Below are positions 1-11,207 of a stretch of 48,033 nt of DNA, in pieces. Position numbers and translations under genes: made by a program. The stretch comes from Paraglomus occultum (Eukaryota > Glomeromycota > Glomeromycetes > Paraglomerales > Paraglomeraceae): positions 1 through 48,033 of the forward strand of contig CAJVPJ010000083.1 in assembly GCA_910592205.1 (NCBI GenBank), written 5' to 3'. The notes beneath the pieces were generated by a model that had not been told where the DNA came from, ran no database searches, and saw nothing but the letters and a program-made list of their open reading frames with translations. Position 1 is the stretch's first letter; each line of letters starts with the position of its first letter.

Positions 1-177
1 TGTCATGAACATTGGAGGTCTAAAAAACGTGTCCCCTGCAAAGTTTGTGGTAAGCCAACTTCTTCTGCACCTGGAACATGTAAAATTCATGCTGGTGGGT
101 TTTATGTTTTGCAGTTTTATTCTCGCCAGCTTAGCTCTTTTTCCTCTCCTGTTCAGAAAAAGAAAAATAAGGTGTAA
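1..177 (+). CDS. 3' end of a Cys-rich protein gene (partial)
   Basis: The first frame is open from base 1 to a TAA at 175-177 and gives the last 58 residues of a protein that starts outside the window. Cysteine and histidine are spaced like a small metal-binding knuckle: CHEHW at the start, then PCKVCGKPT, then GTCKIHAGGF, followed by a Ser/Lys-rich tail. The composition is clearly protein-like, unlike the overlapping frame that begins with ATG at base 5. I do not recognise the family. It could be the C terminus of a repeated or transposon-linked gene, because the next kilobase is repeat-rich. Confidence 0.5.
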   Translation, partial: CHEHWRSKKRVPCKVCGKPTSSAPGTCKIHAGGFYVLQFYSRQLSSFSSPVQKKKNKV

Positions 178-420
178 AAATTCACGTCACTCGAGTGTGT
201 CAGAAAAAGCAAAATGCTCATCATTCGATTTCCTCCTTATTTATCAGAAAAAAGATGTATATATTTCTATGTCTCTCTGACTATATATCTGGCTTCGGGT
301 GAGAAATCACGAGAAAGTGGGATTAATTAATAGAAAGCCAAACAGTTATCTATGCTCCACTGTGTTCCCTTTTTTCTCAACTCTTGATAAAAAGATATAC
401 ATATATATGCGATCAGATCC

Positions 421-505
421 AAATCTAATATGCTAACTAGATGCTCCGCTCCGCTTCGCATTTTTGGGTGCTTTGCACCCTCATACAGCTAGCAATATTA
501 GATTT
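421..505. repeat. Short element with imperfect terminal inverted repeats
   Basis: The arms at 421-440 and 489-505 are near-perfect reverse complements (AAATCTAATATGCTA against TAGCAATATTAGATTT). The spacer between them contains CTCCGCTCCGCTTCGC followed by a GGGTGC/GCACCC self-complementary stretch. It could fold as a long hairpin and looks like a small non-autonomous foldback repeat. No target-site duplication was found. Confidence 0.4.
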
Positions 506-623
506 CAGAGACTTAAACTTGACAAGAAAGCAATATTGTTTTATAGATATATTTCAAAGCGAAAAAAGGTCAAATAGCTAGATATAAATCTTAAAGGTTT
601 CAGGTGCTTTTTTTTAATCAAGG

Positions 624-728
624 AAGCAAATTATATTTCTTGAGTTTTAAATCACTTTGCTCTGTCAAGAAAACAAATTATATTTCTTAAGCTTTAAATT
701 GCTTCACTCTGTCAAGAAAACAAATTAT
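624..728. repeat. Tandem repeat, unit about 46-48 bp
   Basis: Two full copies and a partial third of a unit containing CAAATTATATTTCTT, then TTTAAATYRCTT, then CTCTGTCAAGAAAA. The copies start near 627, 673 and 719. They are diverged by several substitutions, so the array is not recent. Confidence 0.55.
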
Positions 729-897
729 CGATTTTAATGATTTTAGCGCTTAAAACTCGCAGACTTAAGGTGTTTTTTTGGGTGTTTTTTTGTGATATCG
801 ATTTTAATGATTTTAGCACTTAAAACTCGCAGACCTAAGGTCCTCTAAATTGATATCGATTTTAACGATTTTAGCGCTAAAAACTCACAGACCCTAA
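727..897. repeat. Tandem repeat, three about 40-bp units
   Basis: Three copies begin at 727, 797 and 855 with ATCGATTTTAAYGATTTTAG, followed by a variant of CGCTTAAAACTCGCAGAC. The spacers between them differ. The array directly follows a different tandem array, making a composite repeat block downstream of the partial Cys-rich gene. Confidence 0.6.
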
Positions 898-955
898 GGT
901 GTTTTTGGTGTATTTTTATGAAAAAAAAGTCTGCTCGCGCTCCCTGCTGCTGGAC

Positions 956-980
956 TTGTCTCAATTCTGGATTGAGACAA
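956..980. repeat. Perfect 10-bp hairpin
   Basis: TTGTCTCAAT at 956-965 and ATTGAGACAA at 971-980 are exact reverse complements around a 5-base loop. Partial copies of the same word (TTGATTGAGTGTCTTGATCA) follow downstream. It probably belongs to the adjacent repeat block and is not a terminator, since no gene ends here. Confidence 0.45.
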
Positions 981-1029
981 CTGAGTTCTTGATTGAGTGT
1001 CTTGATCAGAACCGACCACACATCAATAA

Positions 1030-3600
1030 AAGTAAACTTTTAATATAAATTCTATAGTCAAGTTTCTCTCTAAAACTAATTTGCAACCTGTTTATAGGTT
1101 TAATCAAATTATTTACAGTCTCTTAAACTAATTTCTATTCTTCAGCTAGAGATTTTTTTAATTAGTAGACATTCATTGTTTTGATAATTTGCCACATGCT
1201 TCCATTGAATTAAGGTTGGGACTTTTAGATGGCCAATAGATATCTTTTAGCAAGAAAGTCCTTGCAAAAATAAGGCGTGCTTCGAATCATTAACTTAAGC
1301 AAAGTAATGTTATATCATGGCTTTCCTATTACTATTCGTTGATTGAATAAACTTCTTAATGCTCAAATCTGAATGTCTTTTAATTACGAATAAAATGTAA
1401 ATGTTGTGCTCAAACTAAACTTGTTCTTATATGTTGCTATTGTATAAAATTGAGAGCTTTACTTGGATTTTCATATATAGTCAAAACTCCCTTAGTTTAT
1501 TGTCACCATAAACAGACTTTTTCCTATTGCAAAATAGCGATTGCTTAACAAGACATTTTACTGTGCAAGGAAGTTTAGAGCTTTCATGCACTGTAACTGA
1601 ATATGCTAATTGGCGCTTCCCAACGTCGGTTTTGCTATTCGTGCGACTGGAGATCACGAAATTCATGGTGCAACTGAGCAAATTTTGTAAACAGAAAATC
1701 ACGTGAGATATGTCCGATCAAGTGGCTTTGCTGCTCGCATATCGTACTAACACAAATTAAGTAATAATTAGAGTCTGTAATTGATAAAGTATTGTGTAGA
1801 TTCATGCAGACTAGTTGCATATAGTTCTAAATGATATGTAAGTGTCATGCAGGACTTGGTTAGAGACAAAGATGAGGCTATGCAAATCCTGGGAACCCCA
1901 ACGAGAGCATGAACGGGTGATAATAACGAGCTTGCATGAAGGAAATGGTTTAAATTTAATTGAGTTAAGTATCAATAACTGGATTTTACAGCCAAAAGAC
2001 GTCTCGTACAAAGTATTTAGCACTTGTCATTGTACGTTCAGTAAAAAACTGGTATCAGAATACAAATAAATGCATTGTCGATTTTGGAGACCCAGTTTAC
2101 TCACGTACAAACAAGTTAAGTAGTATCAATGAGAATAATGCGTAACGACATTCGGTAATACAGCTTTATGTGTATCGTCTCCGCTCATTAGTATTAGATA
2201 CCATTCTAATGATTAATGCATACTTAAAAGACCGACGCATTGGGTAAATCTATGCGGGTTGTCTATTTGCCAATCAAAATCTATCAAGAGTATTATCACA
2301 AATATCTATCTTTATCTCCATTATCTTTCTTCACTCGGAATCATTGCTTTCTCTGCTTGATTCTTCTGCAATGCAGTGTATGTCTCTCTGCATAGGAGAC
2401 CGATCACGCGTACATTTACAATATTGCCCCCGAAACATTAACGTAAGCATATAATATGCGCTCCATAAATGTGTGATATCGACGATAAACAGAGGAAAAT
2501 ACTTGAATAGAAATATAATTACATATAATATTTAATATTTCTATATTTATTGTTTACAATATCATACCGATATACTTTGCTGCCACCTGTTACTTAAATC
2601 CGTAACGGCTCGTTGAGGTCACCTGTTGAGTTTGTGTTCAATTGGTAATGCGGGGGTAGGACTGCCCATATGAGAGGTTCGACAAGGTGCAAAATATTGC
2701 ATATCTGAATGTGGATCGAGAATGACGTCCCTATACTTGACACACAATGAGTCGATTGACTTCTTGCGAGCCAGTATTGAGAGATAAATAATGATAAATG
2801 TGGATATGTGCGCCGACGTTGTCGTGTGGGAGTATAAAGTTTCTACTCTGAATGGAAATATCATATCATATGAGAAATAAGGGACATCAAAAACGACATA
2901 CTCGGTGTATGCCATACAAGTCTAGGACCAAGAATGGGATGCAAATCAACACCAGAAGATGTGAATGAACGGTAAAATAGAACAAGTAAAATGACTATAT
3001 ATGGAGTAGAGCCATTAGTTAATATAAATGTATATTCATTTGATAATTAATTGTGTCTCTCGTGGTTCGTTACCACAGTATCTGCTTTTCGTTCCCTTCC
3101 TTAAGCTTTTTCTCAGATTGCTTTATCTGAATGTATCATATGCAAAAATAGGGGAAAAATAAGTATGAGGATGATCGAACAAAAAAAAAATCTATTATCA
3201 GTTATCGTTCAATCCGAGCTAGCCAAGATGTGGTACCAAATGACTTTACTTGAAATAAATTATCGTTTATAGTAATACTATCTTATCGAATATTGTCAAT
3301 AATAGCTTAACACCAGATTGCTATATCCCAAATATCGGTTAGCTTGCGTTGTAGGCAGCCAGTTAAATCACACCGATTATTAATCCCTATCGCAGCAATA
3401 AAGTGTTGATGATGCATTCAAGAAAATTAACGCTTATAGTGACGACGACAATAATATAATTTGTTACTGAAACTATCAACAAGCCATGTTTGCTTATGTA
3501 TTACTTATTATAATATATACATCATTATTATAAAATGTGTTACACAGCATATACGATTAGACATGTAAATGCATGTATCGACTGTACTCTTCTGTTCTTT
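1030..3600. other. Gene-free stretch, AT-rich
   Basis: I see no convincing gene here. The longest frame is 98 codons on the minus strand (2,619-2,915, starting MAYTEYVVFDV). Its composition is fair, but it has no recognisable domain and no splice context, and a frame of this length is expected by chance. No tRNA-like B box or other RNA gene was recognised. Confidence 0.5.
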
Positions 3601-3664
3601 TCTATTCACTTCCCATTCATTTCTTTCTACATAGGAATCAAGTACCTGTGATACAACTTTAAGT

Positions 3665-3672
3665 CTATAAAT
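3665..3672 (+). promoter_or_regulatory. TATA-like element upstream of the ecl1-like gene
   Basis: TATAAATA lies about 450 bp upstream of the ATG at 4,121. It is followed by a C/T-rich stretch at about 3,955-3,990 (runs of CCCCTCCC) that would fall in a long 5' leader. The assignment rests only on sequence and position. Confidence 0.3.
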
Positions 3673-4120
3673 ACACTTTACATTCCCACACTTTCCCATA
3701 CCCTTCTCTCGCTCATCAACGACATTTCAGACAAAAAGAGGTCACGGACGGGAAGACATCAGCCAAAAGCATTCCTAATTCTGCATTGCAAATTGGCTGT
3801 GTTGTAGTTTTCTCTGCTGCATTCGTCGGTTCTATTCAATCAGCAGTCTCGTTCTTCGTTCTCATCAACCTCAACGTCTCACGGATTAGGGTCAATTCAC
3901 GTAAACATTTTTTACCAACTATCCTTATTACGAAATCGTATCTTCCATTTCGTTTCCCCCTCCCCTCCCTCCCCTCCCCCCTCCCCCCCATTCGAATCGA
4001 TTATTCATAAAACTCACTATTCTCCAATTCATTATTTATATCTTTACATACGGCACGGTTTATATAAACGTCTGAAATTACAATAGAAAGTCTAGAACGT
4101 AAAAACTTTACATCATTGAC

Positions 4121-4594
4121 ATGGATCTGGACTGGTGTCTAATTTGCGAAACTAAGACTCAGGTACACAGGGAATATTTAGCGTGTGGGGCAAAACTGAT
4201 TACAAAAACGTTCATTAGATACGTTGATTCTCGATCATTTTATTAATTGCTTATGTTTTCTGTCTCATATTCTATTTAGCAGGGCTCATTATACTGCAGT
4301 GAAGAGTGTCGCTTCAAGGATTATCTTTCAGCGTACAAGTATATGACACCTCCTGCATCTCCGACTTCTACCGTCGTTCCAACGATTGACATGATGACAT
4401 CATCTAACGAGACACCAGATCATGATTACCTCAGGCAACAATCTCCGATTTCGCTCCATTCTTCGGATAAGGGACAACCAGACGCCTCACCGCTTAATTC
4501 TCCTCTTACAATGTCAGAAATGCACAGCGCTTCATACTCGCCCAAGTCAACCAAGACTCTCTCAGGAACTCAGGATACCGGTCAGCCCGTTTAA
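4121..4594 (+). CDS. Ecl1-family zinc-binding lifespan factor
   Basis: Exons 4,121-4,162 and 4,283-4,594 are joined across a 120-nt GT..AG intron and give 117 residues. The N terminus reads MDLDWCLICETKT, then GSLYCSEECRFKDY. This matches the Ecl1/Ecl2/Ecl3 signature: a Cys-x2-Cys pair followed by a YCS..CR pair within the first about 30 residues. In fission yeast, Ecl1-type proteins extend chronological lifespan and respond to nutrient and zinc limitation; that role is family knowledge. The rest is a Ser/Thr/Pro-rich, probably disordered tail, normal for the family. The acceptor is a TAGCAG pair, so splicing at 4,279 instead of 4,282 would add one Gln. Start choice is firm because the conserved MDLD begins at the ATG. 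Confidence 0.85.
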
Positions 4595-6098
4595 ATTTCT
4601 ATTATCGCTATTTATTCGAGTTCCTTGTTATCAACTTTTTCAACAAAAAAAAAAAAAAAAAACAAACAAAAAACGGTTGAGAATCATTCGTTCAAATGCC
4701 TTCGTATATGCATTTCTTTACGAACTAAATGAATATGACCCACCCAATATTTCACTCTTCGACTTGTTTTTAAAAATTGTTTAGTCGACATTTCGTTGCT
4801 TGCTGTATAAAAGTTTCGATTATTTTCATCGAGCGAATACGTTTACATACAAATTTTTACCTTCGTTATGCTTTTTACCGTATCGAATAATATGCACAAA
4901 AAAGATTGACGTCCTCTGATTACACAGAGGAAGTCATTTTGTACAGTTTTGTATAGGCTTACTGTTTATATATAAGATTTACTTACTCTATCGATTGTTC
5001 GTATTGACTCGAAAGAACTTTGTATAAAATCCTTCTCTTTTTGAATATGGAAAGCGCTTGATGGTCAATTTTCTGCCATTAGCTATCTATGTTCTATATG
5101 TATTATATAGCTTCCACAATATTCCTGGTTCTTCTGTAAGTATGAAATTTATTCGTATTCTTTTCTTCCCTCCCCTCCCCCCTCTTTTTTATTTGATATA
5201 ACTCTTTCAGTTTCCCCCTTTTGTTATTAGTTACATATCCTAAATCTTTACTTTTGTTAGTGAACAAAATTTTTGGATTAAATAACTTTTTTGAGTCCCT
5301 GTACAGACGACGTGTTTTTGAATGCTCTAAGCCGGATTACGTATACTCATGTATAAAATATTACAATAAAGTGCGTTTTAAGTGGGTAAACAAAAAAGTA
5401 TGTACGTGGATAAAAAATTTTTTAAGTTTTGATATTAAAAGATGGTTTACAGATCAAGTCCAAAAAAAGGCAACTCCAAAGTGACAATTCAATCCTTAAA
5501 TGAAAAAAAAAAAAAAAACACCCCCAAACAAACTGTTAAAAATAATGCAATTGTATTTGGCAACAACGGTACTGGCACGTGTATTCATATATGCTCAATG
5601 AAGTTACCAATTAGTTCAAATATTTGTTCATTGGACGTCTTTTTTGTACATCCAGCCCATATGGATTTCTTTGGTATCCAAATAAAAATGTGGTAAGTTG
5701 TATTGTATTCCCTTTTTCGTTAATACAATAACAATGTACTGCTCCCCTAGAATTTTGCATATTATAAGTATTGCATACCATTTTGTATTTTATTAAACGT
5801 TTACATTTAGAAATTAATTTGCAAACTAAAAAGTTTAAATGACTTATTTGGATGTTATTGAGCATGCTGCAACTAAACCAGGCAAAAGTAAGCATTTGAT
5901 TGTGAGCTAGTGTGACCGAAAGTTAACTAATTTGACTAATGACATGTTGCACAAAAATTGCATTTTTTGATTAATTCTTGAAAAAGCATAAGTACATATT
6001 TTTCTAAAATTATTTTAATCTTTAATTTAAGCAATTTGCTGCATCGAAGTTGGTTGAGATAATTGCTTTTGATTCAGCAATTTCCTTTTTGTTATTTT
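4595..6098. other. 3' flank and gene-free stretch
   Basis: An A-rich run at about 4,645-4,672 follows the ecl1-like stop. Frames of 84-94 codons (for example 5,221-5,484) are low-complexity and start at non-ATG codons. None shows a domain, and I regard them as chance. Confidence 0.45.
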
Positions 6099-6245
6099 CT
6101 ATTTTGTTTCGTCTTTGTACCAATTTACCTTAATTCCCGAGGCTTCTAGACGGGTGTCTATTTCTACCTCTAACTGAGTTTTTTCTTCTCGTAGGCTGTT
6201 AATTCGTTGATTATAATGCATTTGGGCTTCTTCTTTGTTATTAGT
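6099..6245 (-). pseudogene. Coiled-coil protein remnant (C-terminal end)
   Basis: On the minus strand a frame of about 48 codons ends at a TAG (6,099-6,101). It contains NQRINSLREEKTQLEVEIDT, then RLEASGIK, a charged heptad-like pattern typical of a coiled coil. No start or upstream exon can be followed, and other frames are interrupted nearby. A second remnant of similar character lies at 45,683-45,895 on the same strand, so both may derive from one repeated gene family. The function is unknown. Confidence 0.4.
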
Positions 6246-7214
6246 TCTAGCTCTTCATATTTCTCAAAATTAACAATATCTTTTATTTTGCAATAATGTT
6301 TATTAAGTTAATGGCCAGACTGCTACATAAAAACAGACACTCAATATATTCTTTTATTTTATTATTATTGTAATTTATTTTCGTGTTACTATAACTTTTA
6401 TTTAATTTTTTAACGTACTATATCCATTATGAAAAGAAACAGTCTTTCTAGAATTAGTTGACAGGATGCCTCAACGAATCCGAAGCGTCGGCGGCACGCA
6501 GCAATTTTCGTTGTGAAAATACATCTAGAATTAAAAAAAAATTAAAAGAACTGTTAAATAGAAATAAATACGGGGTGTCAAATTAATTCATTCAATTTAA
6601 AGCAATGAAAATTCTATTGACACTGGATAAAAAGACCCAATCAGTCGCAACACTATCCCGGAAGAAATTAGTTCCTAGTATGAAGGTATCATTAATGTTT
6701 AATGGCGTTTTTAAATTCATTACTAAATATAAACCACTTTGTAATCTAAATGAGGAGGGTTTAGTACTAAAATAAAATTTCAAGTTGTAGTATTTTCTAG
6801 TTTTCAATAAATTACTTCGGGTGTATGAATACCATTTGCAACAATTGAACTTCAACACTCCATGATTGGCTCAATTTATTAAAAGATTTCTCGACACAGA
6901 ATTATGATTCAAATACTGAAACCTTTTCCACTGTCATAACACCGAGTCGTGTTTGATCCTGCTGTACTCAATTATTTCACAATTTTAACAATATAATTAC
7001 ACAAACTATAGCTGGTTTTCTATATAGAACTTTTTAATTAATCCAAAACTGACATTACACTTGAATTTCGTATGTTCAATTTTAATAAGTGTCTCTACCG
7101 AAGTAGAGCCAAATGTTCAATACCATGAAATCTGATTCGATGCTTTATTATAGCTGCAAATTATTAAATATAATAGGTCAAGTCAAGTAATAGCATTATT
7201 TTTGTTCTGATCAC

Positions 7215-7800
7215 CGGCGTTAGTACAGGTAACCCTTTAAATACTTTTTGCCTTTATTCCCATTCTTATCCCATCGAATACTATGCTCCGATATAATTCG
7301 GCTTTATCAAAATCGTAATTAAATTGTTCGCGTACTGCTTCATTTTGAATACCAATAAATGCACTTTACGTGGATTGAAGTAATGAATTTACTTACCTGT
7401 TGATCGGAATGGCGTACGTGAACGTTTTGTGCCCAATCGTAAATGAAATGTGCGATAGCGTTCTCATGGCAATAATTGACTTTTATCCCTGTTACAGCGT
7501 AATATGACTTTGAGTAATTCGGTTGGCATTTATATCCGGAACTTGGTAGTCCATGAGTTTCAGCATAGTTTCTCGAAATTATTCATACTTGTAGCAACCG
7601 GTTATATCAATAACTATTCTTGGGTTTCCATCGCGGCATTCATTTTTTATGTTACCATGAAGGCGTGTTATTGTTGCTAGATAATTTTTCGAAGTGAATG
7701 CACTAATTCCTAACAAGAAACGGCAGAATGAACGAATTACAAGTGTGCGCGATGATATGATGCTCAGGTCAAAATACAAGGATTGCAATATGAAAAACTA
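7215..7800 (-). pseudogene. Decayed Cys/Tyr-rich protein gene
   Basis: Read on the minus strand, protein-like sequence continues through frame changes. The first part ends CRDGNPRIVIDITGCYKYE and a stop at about 7,579. The sequence then resumes in another frame as NYAETHGLPSSGYKCQPNY, then VTGIKVNYCHENAIAHFIYD, and runs to HSDQQ before a GTAAGT at about 7,395. A third part (IQNEAVREQFNYDFDKAELY) follows in a frame that does not join in phase through any AG I can find. Either there are sequence errors or this is a broken gene. I do not recognise the family. The Cys content suggests an extracellular protein, but this is inference. Confidence 0.35.
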
Positions 7801-8492
7801 ATGAGGCAGGTATTTATCATACTTGGTTTATATTTCGAACCAAGCAGTCTTATCATCATCCATTGCATGAAGAGTATTGCAAAACCCTCGGATTTCGCCA
7901 AGTCATGTTCTATGACTTTGGCATAACATTGATGGAAGTCATACAGTTTTGTAAGATCTCATACAAATTTCAAGTCCAATTTTGACAGTCGCTTGCCATA
8001 TATTTCTAAAGCAGATAGGTGTGTTCTAAGATGCAGTTCCAATGATCCTCATAGTCGATTTTATAGGATCTTTATTGACAACTACAGAAAACTGCTAAAG
8101 CTGTTTTTAGACAGCTAGTACATGAGAAAGCACATGCTATCTACATACTAAACTGAATCAATAAAGAAACTTGGCCTAATGCCTGGTATTTATATGGTAA
8201 TATTAAATATGAATAGAGGGGGGAGGGGGAATAGATAATGATATTTTGTTGTTAATTATAGTAGATAATGTATTTATAGAAGGCCACAGTGGTGAGGGGA
8301 ATAAAGAACGATGATTGAATAGTATATGTTTAAAGGATATGAGAATGTCAATGAGGATAGGTGGGGAGGAGGATCCAAATGTGCAGGAAGTATATGAAGT
8401 CCATATTGTAATCATCTCATAGTCATTATATGCGACATTAAATTCATCTATGTTAGTTTCCTATGATTATTGTATATTAAAAGTGACATAGT

Positions 8493-9303
8493 CTAGTGTA
8501 CACTAATGCACCGCAATGACTTGGCGTCTTTGTCACTCATTTCGTCATAGAAGTCCGCCATCGGCGCCACATCTACGATCATCACAAACATCACATGTTG
8601 GGAGACCGAGTATATGCACATTCTTCGAACTTCCCATGACTTGCTTTTGCTGCGGATGCGGCTGCGGTTTCTCAATCTGCTGCTTTTTTCTTCCTCCTTT
8701 ATATTTACGAGGATGCAGACATTACTTGCCTGCGCTCTCCCTAATTTCTCTCGTCTGTTCTGAAGACTCTTTGTCATTCCCTGAGATGAAAAAAATACTA
8801 TTCTCTATTCAGTATACTTTTCTGACTATTTCAGCAAGCTGCAAGTCGAAATTTTTGTTCATAAAATCGGCATACCAATGTATTGTGATAATTCGATTAT
8901 TATTCCCAAATAAATGCTCCATACGTCTTTTAGATTAGTAGATTGCGAGGAACTGTTCTTCAAAGCAGTCATTTCGATTTACATAAAAGTTTCGGAACGA
9001 GATGTTTGTCCAAGATGTCTGATGATCTTTTTTTGTTGTTCTAGGTAACTTTTAGCATAATTTGTCCACTTATACGGCTCTATATCTTTACCTGACAAGG
9101 TACTGTATAACATAATTCCAGTGCAGTGTGGTTAACTTGTTGAAATTGGCTGAAAAGAATGAAACGACCTCGATATTTCCGTCGTCATGTGTTCGCATAT
9201 TGTTAACAACGTCCTCGGGTAGAGAAGAAGCCTGAGAAGCTGAAAGCAAAAAAAATGCCGTCAGTACACTTCTTCCGTGTTTAATAAAATAGTTTGTAAG
9301 CAT
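8493..9303 (-). CDS. Putative three-exon gene, signal-peptide-like start, unknown
   Basis: A minus-strand model joins exons 9,303-9,092, 8,926-8,818 and 8,780-8,493 with matching phases, giving about 202 residues. Exon 1 starts MLTNYFIKHGRSVLTAFFLL, followed by SASQA, which resembles a secretory signal peptide; then comes SSLPEDVVNNMRTHDDGNIE. Exon 2 contains MEHLFGNNNRIITIHWYADF. Exon 3 contains SLQNRREKLGRAQASNVCIL and becomes Arg/Ser-rich. The second intron would be only 37 nt, and the C terminus may be wrong: another frame near 8,680-8,500 reads HILGLPTCDVCDDRRCGADG and looks at least as protein-like. The gene is divergent from the GDPD gene, about 560 bp apart. No family was recognised. 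Confidence 0.35.
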
Positions 9304-9866
9304 ACAAGAAGTCGCTTTTAAATAAAAGCTGCTCAAGTTAATTTGCCATAATGACAATTGACAATTTAAATTAGCCAAGGTACGCGCTTATACAGTAAAC
9401 AGAAATCTAGCTAATATTAACTAACATCGGGTCAAGTTTCTTTGTTGTTTCAGCTTGTCTTGGAGGTAACATTCAATTTGCTAAATATCAAAATTATGCC
9501 CGATTATAGCAAAAATAATTCAGTCTGGGGTTTAAAATAACGAATGTCTATTAAAATCTATTTAGCAAAGGACAAACATGCCTAATAAAACACTGGTTAC
9601 GTTTTGTGTAACGCGGAAAAAATCTAAAAATTGTCATTGGCTAATCCGGCAGAAAGTTTTCCACGCTATTTTCTATGCACGCGATTTAAGATAAGAGGTT
9701 CATGCTAATGAGAGCGTGTGCTAAACAAACATTATGTATGTGTCTGTCATCACTCTTTCGATCATGAACAACTGAACTATCCTAAACCGTCGTTGCCTTC
9801 CGCATCACCACTGGTACTAAGAGGCTCGTCTATTATAGTCTACGGCTTAAGTTACTTGTTTCGATT

Positions 9867-10992
9867 ATGAGTTTGTGTTTCGGACGATCTACTATTGGTA
9901 GGCCATACATCATCGGTCATAGGGGAGCAAGCGCAGGGTACCCTGAGAATACAGTTCTTTCGATAGAACAAGCGATAGTAGAGGGAGCGGATGGCATAGA
10001 ATTCGGTAAGACGGCTTATGATTAGATATGACCAGAATGCTTGATTCTATCTAACCTTGGACTATGATCAGAAACCGTTACCTAATTGCACTTTTTGATT
10101 TACACTTTAGCGCATCAAGCTATTGCGTTGTTACTGCTTTTTGTTTCCACTGCGGAATGATTTTACATATCATTTCACGCTGACGCTTATTACGCTCTTT
10201 TCCGTGCTTGCTCACGCATTAGACATCCAGAAGACCGCAGACAATCAAATAATTGTCCATCATGATGAAGTCTTGGATCGAACTACGACCGGGTCTGGTC
10301 GCGTCTCTTCATTTCCATATTACGGTGTAATCGAACACTTGACAACCAAATCACATCCACAATGTCCAATTCCTCGTCTAGACGACGTTATCCATGTCAT
10401 GATGAAACCAGAGAATTCTCACGTCTTTGCGGTAATAGACATTAAACCCAACAATGATCCAACAATCATAGCTATACTGGCTGACATACTAAAGAAATAC
10501 TCTGACGATGTATCGATATTCAAATCTCGCCTATCTCTTGGCATTCGACACACTTTATTTCTTCCTTACTGCCATTCTTATTTACACCAAATACCAATCA
10601 TGCACATCGGATCCTCTCTTGATATAGCTCAGACATACTTTCCCGACGTAGCCGGATATAATCTTACACATGTATCATTATCAGGATCCCGTGGTCGGTC
10701 ATTTATAGACAATGCTCATGCGAAAGGGCAATCGATTTTCGCGTGGGTGGTTAACCGTAACGGTTTGTACAGTGACTGTAGAAGATGGGGTGTAGATGGA
10801 GTGCTGACTGATAAGAATAAGGATTTTGTAAACATGTATGGCAAAAATGGCAAGTGGGACGAGAATGAGAACATATTAAACTGGATAGGAAGAATGATGA
10901 GAGGGTGGTTTTATGCGATTGCAAGAGTTGTAATTCATCATGTGGTTATCAGGCGACTAAAGAAGTACGGTGAGCTGAAAAAAGTAGATTAG
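9867..10992 (+). CDS. Glycerophosphodiester phosphodiesterase-domain protein, Pgc1-like
   Basis: Exons 9,867-10,005 and 10,223-10,992 (217-nt intron, phase 1) give 302 residues. The N terminus carries the GDPD signature: IIGHRGASAGYPENT (His18, Arg19, Glu27), then GADGIEFDIQKT (metal-ligand-type Glu45 and Asp47), then IVHHDEVLDRTTTG (His60). Later landmarks are VIDIKPNN and IFAWVVNRNG..GVDGVLTDKNKDF, the usual end of the barrel. The C terminus is a hydrophobic and basic helix (WFYAIARVVIHHVVIRRLKK), like the membrane tail of yeast Pgc1. Pgc1 is a phosphatidylglycerol-specific phospholipase C on lipid droplets and membranes. The domain call is secure; phosphatidylglycerol specificity is inferred from length and tail. 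The long open frame that starts inside the intron at 10,123 is not used because it lacks the HRG motif. Confidence 0.88.
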
Positions 10993-11207
10993 CTAGTAAC
11001 AAAGTGTACCGTGTATTAAAAGCAATGAATGTGTCGAGAGAAAAGTGATGGCACTGATTTGTTCTAAACCATATTCTAATTATATTTTATTTCTCACTCT
11101 TGATAAACGTTTTACAAACAGTTCAAATATCGCATCAGCTTCATCACGCGATTAGACGTGTGCGCCGAGCGTCTCTCAATGTCAGCCGTACTGACTTTTT
11201 TTTTTTT

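Noticed and set aside
3955-3990. C/T-rich tract as a G-quadruplex or regulatory island
   Set aside because: The C runs are broken by single T bases, and such tracts are common in fungal leaders. There is no evidence beyond composition.
8516-8938. 140-codon plus-strand frame rich in Cys and Phe
   Set aside because: It is the shadow of the minus-strand exons. Its low-complexity CCGCGCGF tract is the reverse of a Pro/Gln or Arg-coding stretch, and it has no domain.
10123-10222. N-terminal extension of the GDPD open frame starting at 10,123
   Set aside because: It lies in the intron. Joining 10,005 to 10,223 restores GHRGAS and EFDIQ, which the extension lacks.
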